Numbered from the stretch's first letter, positions 49,241-61,256 are shown. The stretch: 64,000 bases of DNA from Gonapodya sp. JEL0774 (GCA_027604505.1 JADIIX010000103.1:1-64000), one strand, 5' to 3'. Made by a program: numbers and translations. The notes: a model not told the origin generated them from the sequence alone.

Positions 49241-49469
49241 AGTGACCGCTGATTATTGCATCGTAGTGTCTGTGAGAGACATCGGAGCACCGCGTCGGTG
49301 GCTAGGAGGGTGCACATATTGTATGGTGGCTTACATTGTCTTGCTGAAATATGATATCTTCAGTTTTTTACTATCATGTTTCGCCATGGGGCTCATTATA
49401 CGTCGGATCAGGGCACACCGAAACAGGGCACTGGTACACGGGCGGATTTCTTTCTGTGTCGATTAGCCC

Positions 49470-52223
49470 CTACACGATTATCTCCACTCTCCTCACCCCA
49501 CCTGGCCCGATAATCCACACAGTTCCAGTACCGCCGGTCCACCTTCCATGACCTCCTGCTGCTAGAACCCCGGGGTGCTCCCCAACCAATCTACCCCCTC
49601 GATCTACATTTAAAGCAGCAATCTTCCTTCCCCATCCGCCAGCATATGCTTCCAGAACGCCCCTCCCTGGTAAATAAACGAGCAACACTACCACCTTGGC
49701 CCTCGGATCGATATCCACTCCCAATTCTACGGAAGTCCACGCACACTGCGCGCCTCGAGCGCCCTTTACCATCCCACGGGCTTCCCCTGAGTCTAGGTCG
49801 AATATGCTAATACGGCCAAGAGAGTCCGCGAGCGCGGCGAGTCGTGTGCGGCCTGTGAGAGGGCATGGAGGGGCAGGGTAGATAGTGTGGATGGCGCGAC
49901 GATTGTCAGGGAGGTGAAGGACCGGGACAGGAGGGGGCGGTGGAGCGGCAGGATCTACGGGAGTAGCGGACGGAGAGATAGTGGGGCGGAAGAGAGACGC
50001 TGCAATCGAGGTAAGGCGGGTTGCATAGGAGGAGATAGATGTTGCTGGGATCGGGTGAGATGGGTCGGGGGTCGCAAACTAGCCGAGGCGATGGATCGAT
50101 CCTCAAACGTTCTAGATTTCACACATTCCAAACACACAACTCACTACCGCAACCGTTGGGTTCTGCCCCACAGCCAAGTATCGCACAAAATATCCCTGCC
50201 CATTTCCGTACCTTCCTTGCCGGTTTTGATGTTGATGCTGGTGATTGTGTCGTGCCGGATCTGCAAGAGGAGGAGTATAATATGTGATTGGAGACGGCCC
50301 TGCGAAGCCGAAAGCATCGGCGAACGAGCGAGCACTTGATTCTTCTTCTCTGCGATAAAGCAACACATAGACTTACCACAAGCAATAACATCAGCCACAT
50401 CACTGGCCTGTACTGATTGCAATCCCACCCTATACCATCTTACTCCACCCTCACCTGCCAGAGTACCATTTGCATAACCCGCTACAGCCATACGCACTGC
50501 AACCCAGAGCGACGTCCCATCCACGACGGAGAGCCGCGAGGAAGTGTGTAGAGCAAGAATGGTATCATTGTCTGGAAGGACTTGACTTGGCGGCGTGATC
50601 GCTGGATCAGAGGAAAGTGGGACGGGCGAGAGAAGTGTCGATGGATGTGGAGGGCGGTGGCGGAGACGAAGGATGGGGGAGGAAAGGAGGGTGACAGTAA
50701 TAAGAGGGACACAGGTCTAGAACAGGTGCGTTAAGATTTTTGCTGCAGGTTTCTAGTCTGACAACGACGGTTCACACAACGTACTTCGGAGTACACCACG
50801 AGCGAACCGGATGCGTGTCCGACCAAAACACAGGTTACAGCCGGTGCACCTCTTTCAATAATCGCAAATATTCCGGATATGTAGCATAAGTGTCATGAAC
50901 GCGCGCGAAAAACATGATAGGAATCGATTACACAATCTCTCACCGTGCAGTGGGCGAGAAGAAGGGGAGAGCCAGTACTGCTGTGTAGCGGTCACTTTAG
51001 AAAATGTGAACTATGCGTGAGGTCATTTAGAGGCACAAGTGGTGCACACGGTGATATCGAGGAGTCATGAAAGAGTTCCGTCCGTCTCTTGATGGCCGAT
51101 GCGGCGAGGCCACCATGGAGCTCCTTTGATGAACTATAACTCACCCCTGAGGCACTTTGGCTCTACCCCGAATGACCCATTCCACCTTTTCCGCCTCCCC
51201 TATCCTACCCATTACTACCATCGTATGTTCATCTGCCATGACCCACGCACCTCCACGATCTGCCACAGACATAAGTGATGTTGCAAAATTCGAAGCGGTG
51301 GCAGTGGAGAAGGCCACATGAGGTGGATGGAAAGGGGATGCGAGCAAACGTGCCGGAGAAGTAGAATTCGAGGCGGACGGCGAGGACGAGCGCCGAGGGG
51401 GCACGGAGGAGGGAGGGTCATCATCCTGAGAATGGTAGTGAGATGAGTGCCTCATACATTCTTGGATACGTTCATTTCCAGAATGGCTTAGACAAGTCGG
51501 CTTCTCAATACTGCATGCGATAAGTAGGTGAGTTCAAGTTCGCGGTGCCACCAGCATGTCGAAGTACTTCTTGTCATTCCCTATCCACTCAAGCTTTGTG
51601 TTCCGCAATGTTTTCGGCGTGCACCAGAGATCTATGCGCCAGTTATACAGCGTAATGTCCCAGATCTTGCTGTTCCGACTACAATCGTTCCCTTTCATCG
51701 CAGGAGCGGATGTCCCAACATTAAGCCAATACGACAGGAGCACGGTGGTGTTTCACATCGCCACCGATGAAAAGTGTCTCAGTGGAGATAAAAATATGAG
51801 TTCCGTGAAGTATCGTGCAAATGACCATGATGCAGATTCAGATTCTTGAACAGTCGGAGTCTCCTTGTCAACCGGAGCCGCCTGAACACGCACCCATTCA
51901 CCCCAATCCTCGTCAACGTCCCAGCCATTGGTGTTCTGGACAGCGGCACCATCCGAACTCGTTGAATGTGTCGAATGGTGCGACGTTTTGCCGGATTCCA
52001 CCATGGCACCTAAAGGTCTGTGATTATTATCTCTATCAGCGATTCTTACTCCATCCAAGATCTCCGTGCTGGAACCGAAGAGAAAATCGGTGACTTCGCT
52101 TGGTAGGGTTTCTGGTGCGTCGATCCGCAACAAACGTGCTGAAGATGAGGTTGATTTCGGTGAAGTTGCCGACAAACTCGATGCCATTGCTGTCGGTGGA
52201 GGGACGGAGAGCGAGGTGGTCAT
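49470..52223 (-). CDS. Rab3GAP regulatory subunit (RAB3GAP2) N-terminal-domain protein
   Basis: Start at ATG 52223. The N-terminal exon has EVTDFLFGSSTEIL and an acidic Trp motif (DEDWGEW), like the N-terminus of animal RAB3GAP2. Later exons show VGHASGSLVVYSEV, SRLSVVDGTSLW, YLAVGQNP, LPDNRRAIHTIYPAPP, TRLAALADSLGRISIFDLDS, GARGAQCAW and YLPGRGVLEAYA followed by AALNVDRGGRL. The last four align in order with the RAB3GAP2_N beta-propeller signature (discriminating 'LA..D..GR..L.D', 'G.R.AQ..W' and 'R.G.LE'). The frame stops at 49470 soon after. The 1400-residue animal protein has a large C-terminal part that is absent here. With the catalytic subunit the animal complex acts on Rab3 and Rab18. 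Introns between 51750 and 50750 were not fully resolved. Confidence 0.78.
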
Positions 52224-52321
52224 GGTGGGAATGTAATTGTAAATAAACGGATGGTATGATGGCAATAGGAGGATTACATTCGATCAAAACGATCACTCAT
52301 TATTCTTCGTCAACCTGCAAC

Positions 52322-53707
52322 ATGGAATTGCCCATCGCCGGACAGGCGACGCTAATTAGTCAAGGCGCAGAGGCAGTGAGTTTCATCTTCGTGCTTTTGC
52401 TTGTTTCGTCATTTGTGCGCGCCATTTCGAGTGTTCCGTCTTCACCCAACTAAAATCTCGATGCCGCGACCTGATTTTTGTGATTTTTCTATCCTTTGAA
52501 TAGTGTGTCTACCGTCTCAATTGGCTGCCTACATTCTTCCCTCAATCATCGTATTCGACACCCAACACGGCAATTGCAAAACATCGTCAGCCGAAACCTT
52601 ACCGCCACCCTACTCTTGACGGCCGGCTCACTCCTCGGCGTCTCCTTACTGAAGCTCGCTGTCTCGCACGGCTTGCCCGTGCCCGTGTGGACGTACCCCA
52701 ACTGTACTTGGTCGACACCGAGGGTGGTATAATGTACATGGAGGACGTGGCAGGAACAACCGCAAAAGAAGTTTTGTGGGCAGCCAGAGCCAGTGTGAGT
52801 AGCTTACAAGCTTGAAGATGGGAAATGTTTGTATGACTGCAACTGTGATTTAAAACGGCTACAGGGAAACGGCTCCTCAACTCCTTCTACCACCATTCAT
52901 TCGCTCTCCGCTCTTGCCGAAGAGATTGGACGAGCTGTCGCGCGTATGCACGCTGCAGAAGTCGTACATGGCGATCTTACCACCTCCAACATGATTGTCC
53001 GCTCTTCCTTGAGTTCTTCTCGTCAAACCGATGGGACAACATCAACTCTCCCTTTCATGCGTGTGTGCCTTATTGATTTCGGCCTGGCTTATGTCAGCAA
53101 TCTCATTGAGGACCGAGCTGTGGACTTGTACGTGCTCAAACGCGCTATGTTGAGCACGCACCCGGAGGCGGGTAATGTGGTACGTGATGGTTTGGAACTT
53201 TGCGGAGGTTGATGTCTGGAGAAATGATGAGAGGGGGAGTTATGAGGTGCACTGGCGGAAAGCAAGCGTCGGAAAGGTTGTGAGGTTATTGCCCGGAAAG
53301 GGGGCTAGGAAGCGCTATCGTATGGAATTGAGGGACAAGTGGCAGATTGGGACAGAAAACGGCAACACCGACAGACCGACCATGCTGACCTGATTTCTCG
53401 GAGCGAAAGTCAGATGCCATTTATGCACAAGCGCTTCCTGGTGTGGGTTTTGTCAAATGAGGAGGATGGCTTTTTTGAGCGTTCGATGGTCAAGGGTCGC
53501 CGTGTTCCATCTCACTGTCCTTTCAAACCATTCCTGAACGCGAAGTTCGACGAAATTCTCTCTGCATATGAGGCTGAAGCACCACAAGGTAGTGTGGTTG
53601 TGAAGCAAATGGCGGAAGGTGCGTTCAGGCTGTACTTTTGTTCAGAATTCGGACGGGGAGAATCACGGCGTCGACATGGAATATTGTGTTCAATGACGGA
53701 GGAGTGA
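52322..53707 (+). CDS. bud32: Bud32/TP53RK (PRPK), KEOPS complex kinase
   Basis: Five exons, 52322-52375, 52504-52794, 52865-53179, 53546-53618 and 53646-53707, total 795 nt (264 aa), all in phase. Small atypical kinase/ATPase of the KEOPS complex that supports N6-threonylcarbamoyladenosine formation on tRNA. Family motifs: LISQGAEACVYRL (Gly loop), AIAKHRQPKPYRHPTLDGRL (Bud32-specific lysine block), EARCLARL, GGIMYMEDVAG, MHAAEVVHGDLTTSNMI (catalytic HGD), LIDFGLAYVSNLIEDRAVDLYVLKRA, and FDEILSAY after a 366-nt intron. The usual basic C-terminal RGRKR motif is only loosely kept (EFGRGESRRRHGI), and the model extends about ten residues beyond it. Confidence 0.93.
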
Positions 53708-54452
53708 CATGGCTGCATTAGCGAGACGCTTCTTCTCATGCCACTTTCCCCACATGGTCTCTATTATCTCGTTCTATCTGTCGCGACACGGTTCAGTTGA
53801 GAGCCGCGGCCGAAAACGGTCCATGGTCGGTTAGAGCCAACAAACGCCGACGTGCATTCAGTACTGCCCCTTGCCAGTTACCCGTCATCCATCTCTGGTT
53901 GGCTCATCTTGCTCCCCGAAACTCGATTTTTGATTATGGCGGAAGAGTTGTGGAGATTCGATTGGGTACATATGATTTTCTGCAACACACCACCCTGTGA
54001 GTTACAACGCGCAACTGATTGATAGTGCCGTTGTGGTGAAGGGATTGGTGCAATAAATGTGACAGGCGTTCTTGTTTGGCATATGAGTGGTGGTTTGTCC
54101 ACTGTGTCATTTGGCGTACATTGGTCTATCGTCGCCGTCGGGTAATGCAATGTGAATATTTGGAGATAGCATACCCAACCATGGAAGTAAGTAGTCACTG
54201 ATCTTGGAGCAAGAGGTTGGCCAGTGCGTACGAAACCTCGACGTGTGCGTGTGAACTGTGAACTGTTCATGGGGCGAGGCTTGCTTAGGGGAGGCTTTCA
54301 GATTCTAAATAGAATTTCGAGGTCCACAAAAAATATACCACAGCCAGGTGGTTTCAGCGATGGTACAAAGAACTAGCCGGTCTCCTGCGGGTGTCATTGC
54401 CCGATTGTGATGTGTTGGAACTAACCGGAAACTCGAAACCCGACATTATCGT
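53708..54452. other. Intergenic, no gene seen
   Basis: About 740 bp after Bud32. Short ORFs on both strands have no protein-like composition or motif. Confidence 0.4.
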
Positions 54453-54503
54453 TTGCGCAAACACACGAGGTCCAACTTTCAAACTAAGCACATTAAAAAA
54501 ATC

Positions 54504-54712
54504 ATGAAAATTGTAGTCCTGGTTCTCACTGGCTCTCCAACCCTCGCACTTATCACAGCCGAATCGCATCCCCGGCGTCGCCTGCTATCGAGCCCACGCT
54601 CGAAGTACACCATCCCTAGCACTCCGCCATATACGCTCTCTTGGCAAGATGCTAACCGCCGTTTATTTTGCGCTCAGGGGCAACCAGGGGGTTGTACTGA
54701 GCGAGGTACGTA
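54504..54712 (+). CDS. Possible small secreted protein, first exon
   Basis: From the ATG at 54504 the frame begins with a signal-peptide-like segment (MKIVVLVLTGSPTLALITA) followed by a basic, Ser-rich stretch and two Cys near the end. It meets a GTACGT donor-like site near 54707. No second exon could be assigned. Confidence 0.25.
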
Positions 54713-54734
54713 ATTGCGTACCTGAATGACAAAA

Positions 54735-55405
54735 TCAGGTAAGGTGGGATGGAGTATAAAAGCAAGCAAAGATGCTCACATGAGGTAGCAACAAATTGCT
54801 GCGAGAGTGAGGGAGACTTTGGTGACACTGGTGGTGAATGAGGACCATGTTGCGAGACGAGTGAGAAGAGAAAGAGTGGGGGTACCGCGTAGGCCGTAGA
54901 ATACAGTAGAAGAAGAGAGAGCAAGAGAAGAGCCGTGGTGGTGGAATTAAATCATTTAGAGGGTGACAAGCCCGCAAACCTGACGTGAAGGCTTCGGATG
55001 TCCAACATGCACACTCCCCAGCGCACACCGAGTCCCTCTGCGCGGGGATAAGTCGTTCCAATACGCACCCGTCATTCGGCGGACCCCAGCTCTTTCCATA
55101 CAACTTTCCCGGCGTCAAGTTGACGAGAACCGAAATGACGATAGTGATGATTGTAGCAATGAGGACAGGAGTTCCGGTGATGGAGTTATCTTGGGCAATA
55201 ATGCCATTGCATGGGTGCACGCCGGTTTCGCAGGACACGCCGCCCATGTCTTGCAAAGCAGGATGCGGGAATGCAGCAGCTGGAGGATTGGCTGCCTGGG
55301 ACCTGCACCGTACACAAGTATCGCGGCATATTCAGCAACCGCAGTTTTCAGTTCCACTTGCCAACGGAGGAGCTCGCTAATCGTTCTCAATCCCGCTCTA
55401 TCCAT
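54735..55405 (-). CDS. Possible single-pass membrane protein, minus strand
   Basis: A minus-strand frame around 55290-54980 has Cys pairs (VSCETGVHPCNG), a transmembrane helix (VLIATIITIVISVLVNL) and a Cys-rich distal part (CAGECACW) ending near an AG/GT border at 54980. A better start may lie at ATG 55405 in another frame, implying an intron I could not place. It would be divergent from the uL11m gene. No family is recognised. Confidence 0.25.
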
Positions 55406-55465
55406 ACTCGACCCCCCTTGTATAGTTCCGACAATTAAACTCCTCCCCTGCTGCTTTCACCCAAA

Positions 55466-55921
55466 ATGTCGAAATCCGGAGCCAAAGCTGTGCAAGTGAA
55501 GAACCTCACGTTCAAGCTGCTCGTCCCCGCTGCAAAAGCTGCACCCACCCCGCCCGTTGGACCCGCTCTCGGTCAACGGGGAGTAAAATCTATTGACTTT
55601 TGCAAACAATTCAACGATCGCACCAAACATATCACTCCTGGCACTCCCATTCCCACATTGATCACCGTGAGACCAGACAGGACCTTTACGTTCATCACGA
55701 AGGCACCGCAAACTGCGTGGCTACTCAAGCGGGCTGCGGGCGTGGAAAAGGGGACGAGTACCCCCGGTCGAGAGGTGCTAGGAAGTGTGTCGGTCAAACA
55801 CCTGTATGAGATCGCAAAGTTAAAGAGCGAGGACCCGGGTTTCAAGGGACTGGAACTCGAACAGATTGCAAAGTGTATAGCCGCACAGACGAGGACTTTG
55901 GGTATCAAAGTCGTCCTGTGA
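55466..55921 (+). CDS. Mitochondrial large ribosomal subunit protein uL11m
   Basis: Single exon, 151 aa. The bacterial-type L11 signature is clear: FKLLVPAAKAAPTPPVGPALGQRG near the N-terminus, FCKQFNDRTKHITPGTPIPTLI, FTFITKAPQTAWLLKRAAGV, and the C-terminal RNA-binding half VSVKHLYEIAKLKSED...CIAAQTRTLGIKVV. This is the organelle form, not cytosolic Rpl12, which lacks the PPVGPALGQ motif. It forms the base of the GTPase-associated centre with 23S-like rRNA helices 43/44. The N-terminus is basic (MSKSGAKAVQVKN), and no cleavable presequence is obvious. Confidence 0.95.
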   Translation: MSKSGAKAVQVKNLTFKLLVPAAKAAPTPPVGPALGQRGVKSIDFCKQFNDRTKHITPGTPIPTLITVRPDRTFTFITKAPQTAWLLKRAAGVEKGTSTPGREVLGSVSVKHLYEIAKLKSEDPGFKGLELEQIAKCIAAQTRTLGIKVVL

Positions 55922-55924
55922 GAG

Positions 55925-56164
55925 TTGAACGGTGTGCGAGCCGTGAAGATTAATCTGACTTTTAGGAGTGTGAAGGACTTTTGCGAGATAATAGTTGGAA
56001 GCTCTGTTACGGATGCTACGGTGGTGGTGGAATCACTGGAGGTGGAGGAATTACCAGTAGACATTGTGAGGCCCATGTCTGCGTTTATACGGTGGAGAGG
56101 TGTTCCAGGGACTACACGCGAACATGAACTCGACATAATTCCACACATCGTGCGCCTTTGGTGA
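55925..56164 (+). CDS. Short hypothetical ORF after uL11m
   Basis: Seventy-nine codons with acceptable composition (SVKDFCEIIVGSSVTDATVVVESLEVEELPV) starting four bases after the uL11m stop. No family is recognised. It may be chance in the 3' UTR or an exon of an unseen gene. Confidence 0.2.
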   Translation: MNGVRAVKINLTFRSVKDFCEIIVGSSVTDATVVVESLEVEELPVDIVRPMSAFIRWRGVPGTTREHELDIIPHIVRLW

Positions 56165-56442
56165 ATTAGTCAGACCCCTCATGAACACTTGCGTGGTTTT
56201 GAGAGGTCAGGATACAAGGAGAGTATCTTCGAATTCATGGGCGAACCTTCTGCTAGCTCAGCACAGATTGTCCCTCGTTAACTTTGAGGGTTTGTATATA
56301 ATACATAAAATAGTGATTGATCGTGAGGGAAAGTTTGATGAACACCTTCGGGAGAACCAACTAATTGTGTGGGCCTCACACAAATTAATTAGCATGATTG
56401 AAGGCAATTGCTTTAATTGCGGTGCAAACTAACTTACTCAAA
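56165..56442. other. Intergenic, no gene seen
   Basis: About 280 bp with AT-rich stretches upstream of the Cdc25 start; presumably its promoter. Confidence 0.35.
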
Positions 56443-59175
56443 GATGCGATCAAGTGGAGAGCAGAGACCTTTCTTGAAAGAAATCAGTAGCAGTGTTTTC
56501 GCCGGGTGGATGGAGGGAGGTGGTGCAAGGGTGGCGAAGTTCCGTTCCCAGCTTGTTCCAAACATTCCAACGTCAGAGGATTTCCTCCAGAATCGCAGCT
56601 CTCCCAGCCCAATGGCGTGTCCCTTTGAGTCGCCTCTCTCCCAATCGTCTCAGGGCTCGTCACGGGACCTCTTTTTGAGCGCTTCTGAAGATTATGGCGT
56701 TGCCACCTTGACGGCGCACTTCGATGCGAACATGGGACCGGGCTCCAGGTGAGCTATTTGCACGCTCACCATTACTCATGGTAAAAACAATGTTGTGTGG
56801 TAGCATCGTGGAGGAATCGCGCTGTGTGCATGTGTTCTTGAGGGAGGATGTTATTTGAAAGACTTTGTAACGAAAATGTTCTGGAGAGCTTGAGGGCATA
56901 GGCCGCGATCGCATCTCCATACTTATTGCTGTCATCTGGGGTTTTGCGTGATGGCGGGATCGGGGCCTTGGTGGCTCGGGTTTGTCATTGTAGCTGGAGC
57001 TCCCCCGTGTTGCGGATCACGTCAGGTTCTGACGATACTTTTTCAATGTGCTGTCCTCAGCCCACTGCAGCCTCCTCCCCCCGTTTCCCATAATCCATTC
57101 TTTGTCGCTGCACGTGCAACGTCCTCCGCCCCATCTGCCCCCTCTGCGGCGGACGTCTTCGCCACACGTCCCAAGCGACCCGCCTTCACCAAGACCCGGA
57201 CAGCCCCTTCATTCTCCCTAACGCGTGCTTCATCTGGAAACTTTGTTGACCGTCTTGCTCGCGCTCGAGACCTGGACTCGTCGGATGACGATGGGTTTGG
57301 GTTAGCACCATTCTCGTTGAGAGCGCTCGCAACCCGTAGCTCCGCTGATGTCTCGATGGATCTGGACAAGGAAGAAGAAGAACTTGTAGCTCTGCCAAGT
57401 GTACGGAAGCAATCGGACTTTGTACCAGTTCTAAATGCACGAGTGTCTTCGGCGAACTTGGGCTCGTGAGTGACACGGTCCTATGGGGACGAATGACGGT
57501 TCACGGTATCAATCTTAAGCGCCTAAAACGATTCAATTGTCTTCTACCCCAGCAAACCTGGGTCACAGGCGCATCTTTTAGAGACGTCGACAAACGCTCA
57601 GCCACGGTCGCTCTCAACAATAGTGCCGCTATCGCTCGCACCTGGAGCTTTAGCTAAAAGAAATCTCAAGGAAGATGCCTTGTCCAAGTGAATTCCTACG
57701 GTCCTCGTCAATATAGATATGTCGTTTCACATTGGTTATCTTCCTCAACACAGGCTCCGTGGGCCCGCCCAACGCTGGCACTCCTCAGCTAGCGCAAGTG
57801 CAAGCACTAGTTCCTTTGGCTCGGGAAATTTCTCCAGCAGGTCTTCCTTTCGCTCTGCCGGTACCAGTGTGAAAAGTGGCGCCACGGTGAGATATCAAGT
57901 TTTGATGGTGGGAGCTCACGCTCCAAGATACTTTCCTTTCCCAGGAGAAGAACCCGGTCAACCTTGGGCGACACGCTGGTTCAACTAGACGGTAAAGTTG
58001 AAACGCATTCCTGGAAATTTTCGTTTAGTGCCCTCAGCGCATCCACGTGTCGTTAGACCAACCGCGCTCGCTCTTTCGATGCCCCCGCTTCCAAATAACG
58101 ATACGGACATGGGTCTCGCAGATCCTGTACCCACCTCGGCATCTGTGACTTCCTCGAGGGGCTCAAACGAGTCAACAACCTCATCTTGCAGTGACGCTCG
58201 AGTACCGTGTGAGTACTTACTTTTCCTGTTTCAGCTACGCAAACATGTTTGAAGATGGCAGGTTGGGTGGCAGCTCCGATGGGCGACTTTTCCTTTTTTT
58301 CAAGCTGGAACCCACATGCGGCCACAATGCTTGGGCACGGCGAAAATCGATTGCTACCTTGTATCGAAACGGTCAAGGACTCGATGAGGAGGATAACGGG
58401 GGACACGGTGAGCGAGCGAGTCTATGATCACCTTGCTTTAGCACGAAATTCATACTTTGCAAACAATAATGGCAGCTGGTGCGCCTCCTTGAGGGCGAGT
58501 TTAGAAGCACTATAGCGGCCTTTCACATTGTAGACTGCCGCTATGCTTTTGAGTACGATGGAGGCCACATCCGTGGTGCTCGCAACATTTTTAAACTGGA
58601 AGAACTGGAACAGATGTTTGTGCAACCAGTTCTTGAAGATGGAGCGACTGTGCAGGGACCACGAATGAGTCGAGAGGTCATCATCTTTCACTGTGAGTTC
58701 TCGAGCCACAGGGCACCCAGAATGTGAGTGCGAGCGAGGGAAGATGGTGATACGCGTGGCTGCATTCTCTAAACTTTAACGTGGGGTATTCGACAACGAC
58801 AACAGGGCCGCTCATCTTCGGTCCAAAGATCGAATGCTCAACATTGAGTACTATCCCCGCCTTCATTGGCCCGAAGTGTATGTTTTGAATGGGGGATACT
58901 GTGAATTCTTTAAGAATCACAAGGTGAGCATGTTGGTGTGCATGTAAGAGAATAATTGCTTATGCCCAACGGGTTTGTCAGGGGTACTGCGATCCTCAGG
59001 CTTACGTGGAAATGGTGCAACCTGAATACCGTGAAGAATGTCTAGAAAACCGGCGAGAGTTCAAGAAAGCCAAGTCGTTCACAGACGCGTACCACAGGTG
59101 GGTAACGTTGCAACCGTGAAAACTCCAGTTGCTCACTCCCACGAATTCTCAAACAGGGATCGGTTGGCATTTTGA
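56443..59175 (+). CDS. cdc25: Cdc25-type dual-specificity phosphatase (M-phase inducer)
   Basis: Multi-exon gene. Exon 56443-56749 splices in phase to about 57061-57467. Further exons lie near 57571-57655, 57778-57886, 58040-58200 and 58340-58408. The catalytic exons are about 58485-58723, 58803-58923, 58981-59098 and 59155-59175. The N-terminal 350 residues are Ser-rich and regulatory, with many Ser-Pro sites. The rhodanese-like phosphatase domain shows LPCIETVKDSMRRITGDT, VRLLEGEF, FHIVDCRYAFEYDGGHIRGA, the P-loop HCEFSSHRAPRM (HCxxxxxR catalytic Cys and Arg), YPRLHWPEVYVLNGGYCEFF, and a terminal MVQPEYREECLENRREFKKAKSF segment. It activates Cdk1 by removing inhibitory phosphates. Catalytic residues are intact; intron borders in the N-terminal half are approximate. 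Confidence 0.92.
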
Positions 59176-59865
59176 GACGTCAGAGATCATTTTATGCAGA
59201 GGAATGTTTTGAGTGCAAAGGGGTGGAAGTCATTCCACTCCTAGAGATTCATTCCGTCAGACGGAGAGTCATCCAACTAACATGAAAACAACGAAGCACC
59301 GACCCCGAATGGTCAAGTCTGGAAGGGACACCGATTCATCCCCACAGGAAGCACCAAATCTTGACGTTTTTTATCAACGGAATTCTGTATGATTATCTGT
59401 CAATACCTATTATTACAGTCATATTATACACAGGAACACTTGGCTGAAACTCCAGTTAATTATTTTAGTCTCGATCTAGACCCAGCACTTTACGCATCTC
59501 ACTTGTCCTGTATTGCTCGTCAAAACTTTACGAGTCACTTGCCAAAGCTTGCGAACCAGCCGAATATACACGGCAATGTCAGGATTGTCTTTATTATCGA
59601 GTCGTTTGTGAATTTGTTACAAGGATGATAAATGTGAGTGAAGCGGGCGACGGCAAATTGATATTCCGTGTCGGGTGAACACATCTGGTTGCAATGGGAG
59701 TAAACATTCCCGTCTCTGGCACACATCTACACGCCTCTACAACGCTATCTAATGTTCGGGCGGCTTCATCAGCTGTCTTGTGCTTCATCACGTGAATATG
59801 TTTCCCATTCCGTCGGTGGTCCCTATCTTTGCACGCTGGCTTGTTCTCGTCGTGGTGTGAAAACA
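59176..59865. other. Intergenic, no gene seen
   Basis: About 690 bp between Cdc25 and dihydropteridine reductase. Only short ORFs with poor composition; AT-rich around 59390-59480. Confidence 0.4.
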
Positions 59866-61110
59866 ATGGGGACCGCCAGATCTGTTTTGGTGTATGGAGG
59901 TGCTGGGCAACTTGGCAGGGTTGTAGTAGAGGAGTTTCACAAGAATGGATGGGTACGTGAATGCGTTCATCAAGGAGTGCACATCTCTTGTCCTTAACCC
60001 CGAACTCATTCATGCAGACAACCCTTTCTGCTGATTTGACGTCTAACCCGCGCGCCAGCAAATGTATCGCCGTGGATCCAAGTGCTCCCCTAGTGACACA
60101 AGCTGACCTGTTAGAGAGTGAAGTTGGTGAGAAAGAGTAATGAAGTTCACTCTTCAGAGAGACACCGGCGCCCAAATTTACGCCACATAATGTTACGCAC
60201 AAGGAAGTTTGGTTGGTGGAAAGCTGGAAGCGATTGTGAACTTGGCGGGGGGATGGGCTGGCGGGAATGCATCTGCCCAAGGTCGGTGTCACCTCGATTG
60301 GATGAGCATGCTCTGCTTGTTCCGTGTGCGCAACGCGCACTGGAATCAAATCTGCTTATCTCTTTGTGTGGGCTGACTAACATGTCTCCTTTGACTTTGG
60401 GACAGACCTCCTCACGAATGTGGAACTGATGTTCCGCCAGAGCGTCCACAGTTCCTTCATAACGTCAAAAGTTGCCGCTTCAAGGCTAGGGGAGTATGTA
60501 TTCTCGATTCACATTGGTAGTACGGTTATTTGACATAATCCCTGGGATTGCCAGAGGAGGGCTTCTCGCGCTCACTGGTGCAGCATCCGCACGTTCTCCA
60601 ACTCCCATGATGGTATGTTCTTTTTTAAGCTTACCCCTGCACCATGCAACAATTCAAGCAGCATGTATGGATGTGAACGTTTCTGTTTTTCTGACGGTCT
60701 ATGAACCACCCATCTGACCTGTACGCCAGCTTGCATATGGTGCAGCCAAGGCATCAGTCCACCACCTTGTACGCTCTTTAGCGAGACCGGAGTCTGGACT
60801 ACCGTCACAATCTGTAGTGCTTGGCATTCTACCGATCATGTTGGACACACCAACGAATCGTAAATATGCGGAGCAAGGCACAGATTTTGCAACTTGGACA
60901 CCACTGGAACACGTCGCTTTGTGAGTAGATGCCTAGTGCTTTGTTTGCAACACAATGTGCCTGATCTGATGTATGTTGCATTGACGCCCCCTATTAATGG
61001 TTTCCAGGAAGCTCTTCGAATGGGCAGATGGGACAGACCGTCCTGAGAGTGGGAGTCTGATGCAGATTGAAACTATAGGAGGGAGAACGAGTTTCAAAGT
61101 TGTCCCATAA
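59866..61110 (+). CDS. Dihydropteridine reductase (QDPR type)
   Basis: Seven exons, 59866-59952, 60018-60136, 60208-60281, 60406-60493, 60555-60612, 60730-60920 and 61008-61110, total 720 nt (239 aa), in phase. A short-chain dehydrogenase/reductase that uses NADH to regenerate tetrahydrobiopterin-like cofactor from quinonoid dihydropterin. Motifs: VLVYGGAGQLGRVVVEEF (nucleotide-binding Gly loop), KLEAIVNLAGGWAGGNA (family-specific AGGWAGG), LTNVELMFRQSVHSSF, GLLALTGAA, the catalytic YGAAKASVHHL (YxxxK), ILPIMLDTPTNRK, DFATWTPLEHVA and PESGSLMQIETIGGRTSF. Length matches the animal enzyme (about 244). The second exon boundary is fixed by phase: only the GTAATG donor at 60137 restores VGEKDLVGGKLEAIV. 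Confidence 0.95.
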
Positions 61111-61256
61111 ATGAGTTGACTTGACATACACAATATAACATCATTGTGGAGGCATGGTTTCAACTCCCACATTGGGAGTGTGGGTGCAACAGTTAAAGTG
61201 CAATAATTCTCCGACAAATCACATTGCCCCGATCCGAAGTGGGCCTCGCAGCAGGA

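Noticed and set aside
55573-56148. 191-codon minus-strand ORF
   Set aside because: Antisense to the uL11m coding sequence; the + strand product is unambiguous.
59594-60349. 251-codon minus-strand ORF
   Set aside because: It lies antisense over the first exons and introns of the clear dihydropteridine reductase gene and has no motif; a shadow.
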